64,000 bases of DNA from Algoriphagus zhangzhouensis (GTDB lineage Bacteria > Bacteroidota > Bacteroidia > Cytophagales > Cyclobacteriaceae). Below are positions 53,627 to 60,602 of this stretch, piece after piece. Made by a program: the position numbers and the translations under genes. The stretch's first letter is position 1. Each line of letters begins with the position of its first letter. Location of the stretch: the NCBI RefSeq assembly GCF_900148515.1, contig NZ_FRXN01000002.1, positions 372,001 through 436,000 on the forward strand. The letters are read 5' to 3'. The notes beneath the pieces are model-generated. The model saw only the letters and a program-made list of their open reading frames with translations, had not been told where the DNA came from and searched no databases.

Positions 53627-54853
53627 TCACTCTTTTTTGGGGAATATTTTCACCTTCTTATCGAGATTTTGTGAGGAATAGATACTTGATCTACCGCTAA
53701 ACACATAAGCAATCAGGCAGGCAATTGCCAAATACACCCCTGATTCATAGCCAAACAATTCCATTCCCATAATAGTACAGGCCATCGGTGTATTGGTAGC
53801 TCCAGAAAAAACTCCGACAAAGCCCATTCCCGCAAGCAAAGCCAGAGGAAGAGGAATCCAAGTTGCGAGTGAATTGCCCAAAGTAGCCCCCGTAAAAAAT
53901 AAAGGTGTGACTTCGCCTCCTTTGAATCCAGCACCTAAGGTGAATGTAGTCAATCCAGTTTTTGCAATCCAATCATACCAAGGCAAAGGAGTCTGGAAGG
54001 CTTCTACGATCCTAGGAACTCCTAATCCCAAATAAACCGTACTGTCCGAAATCCATACAAAAAGTGCAATTAAGAGTCCGCCTATGAGCGGTCTGAAAGG
54101 TGGGTAAGAAATCCTCTCTTTAAAAGTTTTGGAAAAGAAATGAGAGCTCTCAGCAAACAACTTACCTGCTAATCCGAAGATGATTCCTGCTGGAATAATC
54201 CAAAGTAAATTTACAAAAGTATGAGGTGCCACTTGGGGAATTTCATACGCAGTGTGTCCTACGCCCCACCCCAATTCACAAATCCAATCTGCAACCCATG
54301 CAGCCCAAAACGCAGGAAAAATAGATTTCCATCTCAATTTTCCGGTATGCATCCATTCCAATGCAAAAATTGCCCCTGCTAGCGGTGTGCCAAAAACAGA
54401 TGCAAAACCTCCAGAAACGCCAGAAATCAACAAAATCCTCCTGTTTTCAGAGGAAATGGGAATCCATTTATTCACCTGATCTGCCAAAGAACCACCCATT
54501 TGCACTGCAGTTCCTTCTCGTCCAGCTGATCCTCCGAAAAAATGAGTAAAAATAGTCCCAAAAAGGACCAAAGGCGTCATTCTGAGTGGTATAGGCTGTT
54601 TTTCTTCATACAATTCGTCCAAAAGAAGGTTATTTCCCCTGATGGAATTTTGCCCCACTTTATCATATGTCCAGCCGATTATAAATCCTCCCAAAGGAAG
54701 AAAAGCGATGATCCAAAGATGGGATTCTCGAAAATCAGTAGCCCAGTCTAGAGCTATTAAAAAAACTGCTGATGCGGAGCCAGACAAAAGGCCTACAAGC
54801 AAGCCCAGCAAAAGCCACAATCCAATGTATTTAGTCCCTTTGATAAAATCCAA
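53627..54853 (-). CDS. CLC-family antiporter, probable fluoride/proton type
   Basis: 408-residue CLC membrane protein with about ten helices. The conserved external gate glutamate is Glu113 in GREGT, and the first half has GNNLL at 73-77 where chloride-type CLCs have GSGIP. The loss of the ion-coordinating serine and the short length point to the CLC-F subgroup of fluoride/proton antiporters (Asn-type clade). No fluoride riboswitch was found in the 5' region. It lies 73 bases beyond ktrB, same strand. Generic annotation would be voltage-gated chloride channel family; the fluoride role is inferred from the residues. Confidence 0.88.
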   Translation of the reverse strand: MDFIKGTKYIGLWLLLGLLVGLLSGSASAVFLIALDWATDFRESHLWIIAFLPLGGFIIGWTYDKVGQNSIRGNNLLLDELYEEKQPIPLRMTPLVLFGTIFTHFFGGSAGREGTAVQMGGSLADQVNKWIPISSENRRILLISGVSGGFASVFGTPLAGAIFALEWMHTGKLRWKSIFPAFWAAWVADWICELGWGVGHTAYEIPQVAPHTFVNLLWIIPAGIIFGLAGKLFAESSHFFSKTFKERISYPPFRPLIGGLLIALFVWISDSTVYLGLGVPRIVEAFQTPLPWYDWIAKTGLTTFTLGAGFKGGEVTPLFFTGATLGNSLATWIPLPLALLAGMGFVGVFSGATNTPMACTIMGMELFGYESGVYLAIACLIAYVFSGRSSIYSSQNLDKKVKIFPKKE

Positions 54854-54974
54854 AACTACCTTTTAAATGAAGAATGCCAAATTAGGAATAGAAATTGGAT
54901 TTTAAGTTCTAGTTAAAATAGGAAAATCCAAAGTCCGGGCTTTTATTGGTCTTTGGAGGTATCAACACACCATC

Positions 54975-55865
54975 ATGAAAAATATTCTGATCACAGGAGG
55001 CTCTGGCCTAATCGGCCAAAAAATCACCAGCTTACTGGAGCATAAAGGCTATGAAGTGGCTTGGCTCAGTAGGTCTTCCCAAGATCAAAAATCATTTATC
55101 TGGGACATCGAAAAGCAAGAGATCGATCCTGAGGCAATCGAATGGGCAGATGCCATCATTCATTTGGCTGGAGCCGGTGTTGCTGAAAAGAAATGGACCC
55201 CAGAGCGAAAACAAACTATCCTACAATCTAGAACTCAAAGCACAGCATTACTCCTAAGAGGAATTGAGAAAGCTGCTAATAAACCCTCAACTTTCATCTC
55301 TGCGTCGGCTGTGGGTTATTATGGGATGGATACCCAAACCAAACTAATCGACGAAAGCTCCCCAGCTGGGAAGGATTTTTTATCCCAAGTGGTCGTCGCT
55401 TGGGAAAACGAAGTCAAGCAAATCGAAGCATTGCATATCCGAACAGTGATGCTGAGGATTGGAATTGTCTTATCTAGTAATGGTGGGGCTCTAGAGGAAA
55501 TGTTGAAACCTCCAGTAGCTGCTCCGCTTGGATCAGGGGATCAGTGGATGAGTTGGATTCACATCGATGATCTGGCTCGGATGTTTGTCTTTGCTTTGGA
55601 AAAAACAACACTTCAGGGAATCTACAATGCCGTTGGGCCAAATCCTGCTACCAATCAACAACTAACCAAGGAGGCTGCTTATGCCAAAGGGAAAAGGTAT
55701 TTAGGAATTGGTGTTCCGGGATTTATTCTAAAAATAGTCTTAGGCGAAATGGCGGGAATGGTTCTGGGAGGCAATCGGGTTTCTTGTCAAAAAATCCAAA
55801 AAGCAGGATTTCATTTTGAGTTTTTTGAACTGTCATCTGCTTTGAAGGACCTTTTTAATAGATAA
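54975..55865 (+). CDS. TIGR01777-family NAD(P)-dependent epimerase-like oxidoreductase
   Basis: 296-residue short-chain-dehydrogenase-like protein: N-terminal dinucleotide-binding GGSGLIGQKI at about 7-16, then a TIGR01777/YfcH-type body (IHLAGAGVA, SASAVGYYG, VMLRIGIVLS, MSWIHIDDLARMF) and C-terminal DUF1731-like tail. Substrate is unknown for this widespread family. Its TAA stop directly abuts the TTA (reverse stop) of the first small membrane-protein gene, with no intergenic base. Confidence 0.92.
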   Translation: MKNILITGGSGLIGQKITSLLEHKGYEVAWLSRSSQDQKSFIWDIEKQEIDPEAIEWADAIIHLAGAGVAEKKWTPERKQTILQSRTQSTALLLRGIEKAANKPSTFISASAVGYYGMDTQTKLIDESSPAGKDFLSQVVVAWENEVKQIEALHIRTVMLRIGIVLSSNGGALEEMLKPPVAAPLGSGDQWMSWIHIDDLARMFVFALEKTTLQGIYNAVGPNPATNQQLTKEAAYAKGKRYLGIGVPGFILKIVLGEMAGMVLGGNRVSCQKIQKAGFHFEFFELSSALKDLFNR

Positions 55866-56039
55866 TTAAAGCCTTTTCCCTCTTCCAACCACAAACCATA
55901 AAATCGTGCCTAGGAATGGCACCAAGATGACTATCAGGATCCAAATGATCTTATCTGAATCATTTGCAAAATTGCTAATCACCACATCGTAAATCGTGTA
56001 GGCATATATTGCTAGCCCAATTAATCCGAGAAAAGACAT
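55866..56039 (-). CDS. small PLDc_N-type membrane protein, third of three
   Basis: 57 residues, two hydrophobic segments separated by a short polar loop with a Trp-Ile-Leu core (KIIWILIVILVPFLG). The pattern matches the PLDc_N (phospholipase D N-terminal) domain found alone in many small bacterial proteins. It starts MSFLGLIGLA and ends VGRGKRL. It is too short for common gene-calling cut-offs. It begins 2 bases after the second paralogue, so the three are almost certainly one transcript. Function of stand-alone PLDc_N proteins is not established. Confidence 0.82.
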   Translation of the reverse strand: MSFLGLIGLAIYAYTIYDVVISNFANDSDKIIWILIVILVPFLGTILWFVVGRGKRL

Positions 56040-56041
56040 AT

Positions 56042-56266
56042 CTAAAAGGTATCTGATTTATGATTTTTTCCAATGACCAAATAAATGATCGGTCCTATCA
56101 ATTGAGCAAATAAAATAATTAAGATCCAAATCAATTTCATATTCGGATCCTTAAAATTAGATCTCAAAATGTCTACCAGACAATACACCCAGAAGATCAA
56201 ATAAAGTAATCCAAATAATAGTATTGATCCGCCTCCCATGTTCTGAATAAATGTAAGTTGGCTCAT
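56042..56266 (-). CDS. small PLDc_N-type membrane protein, second of three
   Basis: 74 residues with two membrane segments (about 14-34 and 45-66) and the PLDc_N core FWVYCLVDILRSNF followed by KLIWILIILFAQLIGPIIY. The C-terminus is cytoplasmic and basic. It starts 3 bases after the 56270-56530 gene and is clearly a paralogue of both neighbours. No catalytic residues are visible, so a structural or regulatory membrane role is more likely than an enzymatic one. Confidence 0.87.
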   Translation of the reverse strand: MSQLTFIQNMGGGSILLFGLLYLIFWVYCLVDILRSNFKDPNMKLIWILIILFAQLIGPIIYLVIGKNHKSDTF

Positions 56267-56269
56267 GAA

Positions 56270-56530
56270 TTAAATTCGATTAGAAAGAAAATCAGGTTCA
56301 AATTTTCTCCTTTTCTTGCTTGTTCTGCTATTGGTCAAATATAGAAAAGTCCCAATTGGAGGAAGTACTAGAATTATTAAAACCCAAATCAACTTTTCAT
56401 GCGGAAACCTAAACTCACTCTGTAAGACGTCCACCAAAGCATAAACCCAAAAGGCAAAAAGAGAAAAACCAAGCATCATTGACATACCCTGCCAAATCCA
56501 GAGATTAGTTTCTTGTACAAAAAAATCCAT
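56270..56530 (-). CDS. small PLDc_N-type membrane protein, first of three
   Basis: 86 residues, two membrane segments (about 15-36 and 48-65) around the PLDc_N core FWVYALVDVLQSEFRFPHEKL, then a basic tail (SRTSKKRRKFEP). It is the first gene of the three-gene minus-strand transcript and the longest copy. The M14 gene starts 95 bases away on the other strand, so promoters of both lie in 56531-56624. Confidence 0.87.
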   Translation of the reverse strand: MDFFVQETNLWIWQGMSMMLGFSLFAFWVYALVDVLQSEFRFPHEKLIWVLIILVLPPIGTFLYLTNSRTSKKRRKFEPDFLSNRI

Positions 56531-56624
56531 AAGCTTCTTATATTATATTTACCACTGCTCCCAAAATAGCTTTTTAAGAGATAAATAAGTAAGAATTTAG
56601 CTAAAATTTAACTAAAACTTTGAT

Positions 56625-59180
56625 ATGAGAAAAGGTGCGCTTTTGATGCTACTTTTGATGATAGCTAGCCTTGGCTATGCTCAGGTAGATCTAAAATATT
56701 ACCTTCCCGAGGGCTATACCTACAATCCTGACATTCCGACACCCAAGGAAGTCTTAGGATATGAGGTAGGTGAATGGCACGTAACCCATGATCAATTGGT
56801 CATGTATATGAAGGCCGTGGCGGAAGCTTCTGACCGAGTTGTTTTTGAAGAAACCGGAAGAACCTATGAGAAAAGACCACAGACTCTTTTGACCATTTCT
56901 TCTCCTTCGAATCTTGCCAAGCTGGATCAAATCAAAGCTGATCGAGAAAAACTTAGAGACCCAAATGCATCTGTGGACATAGCTTCTATGCCAGTTGTGA
57001 TGTTTATGGGCTATTCAGTTCACGGAAATGAACCAAGTGGCGCAAATGCATCACTTTTGGCGGCTTATCATTTTGCTGCCGCAAATGAAATACAAGCTGA
57101 GCTGGATAATATTGTTCTTCTTTTGGATCCTGCAATTAACCCGGATGGCTTGAACCGGTTCGCATCTTGGGTAAACTCATTCAAAGCTTATAACCTAAAC
57201 GGAGACCCAAATGGCCGTGAGTACAATGAAGCTTGGCCACGAGGAAGAACTAATCATTATTGGTTTGATTTGAATAGAGACTGGCTTCCGGTACAGCATC
57301 CAGAATCAAGAAATAGAGTTAGAGTCTTCCAATCTTGGCTACCTAACATCCATTTGGATTTCCATGAAATGGGAACCAACAGTACTTTCTTTTTCCAGCC
57401 TGGGGTACCTTCTAGAATGCACCCTTTGACTCCGGAAAAGAACTTTGAGTTAACGAAGAAAATCGGAACCTATCATGCAAAGGCTTTAGACAAAATCGGC
57501 TCACTTTATTATAATCAAGAGAACTACGACGACTTTTATTATGGAAAAGGTTCTACCTATCCGGACGTTCAGGGTTCTATTGGGATCTTATTTGAACAAG
57601 CAAGTTCTAGAGGTCACTTGCAAGAATCTGCAAATGGCATGTTAAGCTTCCCTTTCACCATAAGAAATCAATTCACTGCAAATCTTTCTTCCTATCAGGC
57701 AGCAAAAGAAATGCGTCAGGAATTGAATCAGTGGATGAAAGATTTTTACAAAGACATCAAAACTGAAACTGATGCTGATGTTAACAAGGCATACATTTTC
57801 GGGAACAAGGAAGATGATGCCAAAAGCTATCACTTGGCTGATTTGATTCTCCAGCATGACATTAAGGTATTTAGCTTGAATGAAGACATTACCATCAATG
57901 GTCAGGACTTCAAAAAGGAGAATTCCTATATCGTACCAGCTGATCAACCTCAATACAGATTGATCAAAGCGATGTTTGAAACAAGAACCAGCTTTGCAGA
58001 TTCTCTATTCTATGACATCTCCGCCTGGACCTACCCGATGGCCTTCAACTTGGATTACATGGCATTGAATAGCCGAATTTTGAACTTGGCGAGTGTGAAA
58101 GAGATAGACAAATCACAGTTTTCCTTGAAGCCTGGACAAGTATTTGGAAATGCCGGAGCTTACCAATATGCCATGGAGTGGACCGATTATTATGCTCCAA
58201 AAGCTGCGTATAAATTGATGAAAGAGGATTTCTTGGTACGTGTTGCGAATGCTGAATTCACTACTCCTGAAGGAAAAACTTTCGGTCGTGGCACCCTTTT
58301 GATTGACAAAGGTGAATCTGGAATGAACGATCAGGAGTTTTTCCAAAAACTACAGGAAATCGCGTCAGCTTCCACTGTTGATATTTTTGCCTTGTCCACA
58401 GGTTATACAGGTGGAGCAAATCTAGGATCAACCTTCATGTCTCCTTTGGAAACTCCGAAAATCGCACTTTTGGTGGACAATGGCGTGGATAGCTATGAGG
58501 CTGGAGAAATCTGGCATTTGCTAGATCAGAGATATGAGATTCCAGTGACTTTACTTCCTTTGGATCGTGTCAGCAGCTCTGTGATCGATAGATACAATGT
58601 GATTTTAATGCCTGACGGTTTCTATAGTAGCTTGGGTAAAACCGAAGCTTCTACCATTAGATCTTGGGTTAGCAGAGGAAATACACTTTTGGCAAAAGGT
58701 GGAGCCATCAGGTGGTTAGCTCAATCAGAAATCGAAGATTTCAAATTCAGAACTGTGGAAAATGCTGAAACTGGTTTACAGAAATCCTATGCAGATTATG
58801 ACAATGCAACAGGCGCAAAAGTAACCGGTGGAGCAATCTTCAATGCAAAACTGGATATTACTCACCCAATCGGCTATGGCTATTCCTCTCCAGACATCCA
58901 TACATTTAGAAATGACAATATGTTTTTGGAACCGTCAGAGAATCCTTATGCTAACCCATTGGTTTATACAGAAAACCCATTGGCATCAGGATATCTTCAT
59001 CCAAGCAATCTTCCAGGTTTGAAAAATGGATCAGTCATTCAGGTCAGAGGGATTGGCAGAGGAAAAATTGTCGCTTTTGCCGATAATATGAACTTCAGAG
59101 CATTCTGGTTCGGAACCAACAAACTCTACATGAATGCAATATTCTTTGGGCAGGTCATCTCAGGAGGTACTGCTCGATAA
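56625..59180 (+). CDS. exported M14-family zinc carboxypeptidase (paralogue)
   Basis: 851 residues: signal peptide about 1-20 (GYAQ), M14 domain with His133, Glu136 (SVHGNEPSG) and His247 (HLDFHEMG) as zinc ligands, catalytic Glu324 (ILFEQASSRG) and conserved DLNRDW. The C-terminal part again has a GATase1-like region (ALLVDNG, VILMPDGFY). It is collinear with the 843-residue protein at 15105 along the whole length, so they share an origin, but they are divergent enough to have separate substrates. A terminator follows. Peptide trimming in the periplasm is inferred. Confidence 0.93.
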   Translation: MRKGALLMLLLMIASLGYAQVDLKYYLPEGYTYNPDIPTPKEVLGYEVGEWHVTHDQLVMYMKAVAEASDRVVFEETGRTYEKRPQTLLTISSPSNLAKLDQIKADREKLRDPNASVDIASMPVVMFMGYSVHGNEPSGANASLLAAYHFAAANEIQAELDNIVLLLDPAINPDGLNRFASWVNSFKAYNLNGDPNGREYNEAWPRGRTNHYWFDLNRDWLPVQHPESRNRVRVFQSWLPNIHLDFHEMGTNSTFFFQPGVPSRMHPLTPEKNFELTKKIGTYHAKALDKIGSLYYNQENYDDFYYGKGSTYPDVQGSIGILFEQASSRGHLQESANGMLSFPFTIRNQFTANLSSYQAAKEMRQELNQWMKDFYKDIKTETDADVNKAYIFGNKEDDAKSYHLADLILQHDIKVFSLNEDITINGQDFKKENSYIVPADQPQYRLIKAMFETRTSFADSLFYDISAWTYPMAFNLDYMALNSRILNLASVKEIDKSQFSLKPGQVFGNAGAYQYAMEWTDYYAPKAAYKLMKEDFLVRVANAEFTTPEGKTFGRGTLLIDKGESGMNDQEFFQKLQEIASASTVDIFALSTGYTGGANLGSTFMSPLETPKIALLVDNGVDSYEAGEIWHLLDQRYEIPVTLLPLDRVSSSVIDRYNVILMPDGFYSSLGKTEASTIRSWVSRGNTLLAKGGAIRWLAQSEIEDFKFRTVENAETGLQKSYADYDNATGAKVTGGAIFNAKLDITHPIGYGYSSPDIHTFRNDNMFLEPSENPYANPLVYTENPLASGYLHPSNLPGLKNGSVIQVRGIGRGKIVAFADNMNFRAFWFGTNKLYMNAIFFGQVISGGTAR

Positions 59181-59186
59181 GTTTTG

Positions 59187-59215
59187 AATCCCGGGGTTAT
59201 GCCTCGGGATTTTTT
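59187..59215 (+). terminator. rho-independent terminator after the M14 paralogue
   Basis: AATCCCG pairs with CGGGATT (59187-59193 and 59205-59211), followed by a T-run. Confidence 0.82.
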
Positions 59216-59261
59216 ATTTAAACGGTGAATCCCAAGCACTTAAAACCCAGTTTAAAGAATT

Positions 59262-60380
59262 ATGAAAAAACCTTTACACTTATCACTCAGCCTATTTTTC
59301 TCATTGATCATTTTTGGAACGCAGGCCCAAGAAATGGGATTTGAGGAATACAACCCACCATCCACTCTCAAAGTCCCGGAACATCCGGTTTCAAAATCCA
59401 AATTTCCTTTCGTGGATATTCATAGCCATCAGGGAGGAATAGATCAGGCAAAAATCGAAAAGCTCGTTTCCGAAATGGACGAACTGAATATGGGAGTCTT
59501 GGTCAATCTTAGCGGTCGTGGCTTTGGACGCGGAGACAGCAATTCCCAACAGGAATACATCAAATCCATGATCAATGAGTTTGACACGCATGCACCGGGC
59601 CGGTTTTTGGTCTTTACCAACATCAATTTTGCAGGAATCGGAGATGAAAACTGGAGCAGAATCGCAGTCAAAGAATTAGAAGAAGATGTGACTGCTGGAG
59701 CTGTGGGCTTGAAAATCTACAAAAGCCTTGGCCTCAATGTCAAAGACGTCAATGGAAATAGAGTACCCGTCGACCATCCAGATTTGGATCCGGTTTGGGC
59801 AAAAGCCGGTGAATTGGGAATCCCTGTAATCATTCACTCCGCCGACCCTGCTCAGTTTTGGCAACCTATGGATTCTTTGAATGAAAGATGGTTGGAGCTC
59901 AAAACTCATCCAAATCGTCAAAGGTCAGCTTCAGATCCTGCGCCATTTGAACAAATCATAGAAGAACAGCATCATGTATTTGAAAAGCATCCAGAGACTA
60001 CTTTCATCAATGCCCACATGGGCTGGATGGCAAATGATTTGGATGCCGCTGGAGCACATTTGGAAAAATACCCGAATGTAAACTTTGGAATCGGAGCAGT
60101 CATCGCTGAGTTTGGAAGACAGCCTCGCCGAGCAAAGGAATTTTTCATCAAATATCAGGATAGACTACTTTTTGGAAAAGACGCTTACAATCCCGAAGAA
60201 TTCCACACCTATTTCCGGGTGTTAGAAACAGAGGATGAATATTTTCCTTATTACAAAAAATACCACGCCTTCTGGAGAATGTATGGATTAGGACTACCTG
60301 ATGAGGTACTTAAAAAGGTCTATTACAAAAATGCACTTCGAATCGTACCTAAGATGGATGCTTCGATATTTCCGGAGTAG
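59262..60380 (+). CDS. exported amidohydrolase-superfamily protein (amidohydrolase 2 type)
   Basis: 372 residues with a signal peptide (about 1-22, TQAQE). The fold is the amidohydrolase-related TIM barrel: metal-binding HxH in VDIHSHQGG (His54, His56), VIIHSADP, INAHMGW and the final aspartate in LLFGKDAYNP. Related enzymes hydrolyse or decarboxylate small cyclic or aromatic acids. Export to the periplasm is notable for this family, but it is seen in Bacteroidota. The substrate is unknown. Followed by a long palindrome that may end transcription. Confidence 0.9.
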   Translation: MKKPLHLSLSLFFSLIIFGTQAQEMGFEEYNPPSTLKVPEHPVSKSKFPFVDIHSHQGGIDQAKIEKLVSEMDELNMGVLVNLSGRGFGRGDSNSQQEYIKSMINEFDTHAPGRFLVFTNINFAGIGDENWSRIAVKELEEDVTAGAVGLKIYKSLGLNVKDVNGNRVPVDHPDLDPVWAKAGELGIPVIIHSADPAQFWQPMDSLNERWLELKTHPNRQRSASDPAPFEQIIEEQHHVFEKHPETTFINAHMGWMANDLDAAGAHLEKYPNVNFGIGAVIAEFGRQPRRAKEFFIKYQDRLLFGKDAYNPEEFHTYFRVLETEDEYFPYYKKYHAFWRMYGLGLPDEVLKKVYYKNALRIVPKMDASIFPE

Positions 60381-60412
60381 TTTCAAAGCCTTATAAAGCT
60401 AATTCAAAATTT

Positions 60413-60459
60413 GTCAATCCGAGCGGAGTCGAAGGATCCTCGACTCCGCTCGGATTGAC
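60413..60459. repeat. 47-bp intergenic palindrome, possible terminator
   Basis: Two perfect 20-base arms (60413-60432 and 60440-60459) around a 7-base loop that itself holds GGATCC. The GAGCGGAGTCGA core is of a kind that recurs in Bacteroidota intergenic regions, so it is probably a dispersed repeat. No T-run follows; only one copy is in this window. Confidence 0.8.
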
Positions 60460-60512
60460 CTATTATTCACATATTTTTTAAAATCCCCATTTTCCTCCAT
60501 CCACCCCTTTTT

Positions 60513-60545
60513 ACAGTTCAGTCACCAATCTCTACACTTCAGTCA
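60513..60545 (+). promoter_or_regulatory. LytTR-type direct-repeat binding site upstream of the TonB receptor
   Basis: ACAGTTCAGTCA at 60513-60524 is repeated as ACACTTCAGTCA at 60534-60545 (11 of 12 bases, period 21). The first copy matches the LytTR consensus [TA][AC][CA]GTTN[AG][TG]. It ends 57 bases before the receptor start codon. Confidence 0.6.
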
Positions 60546-60602
60546 GCTTTAATTTATAGAGCAAAATGAAGGCTACATATTCGAATCAAACATTGAGACG
60601 AT

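Noticed and set aside
54854..54974. Fluoride riboswitch ahead of the CLC gene
   Set aside because: Searched because of the CLC-F residues; the conserved riboswitch core sequences are not present.
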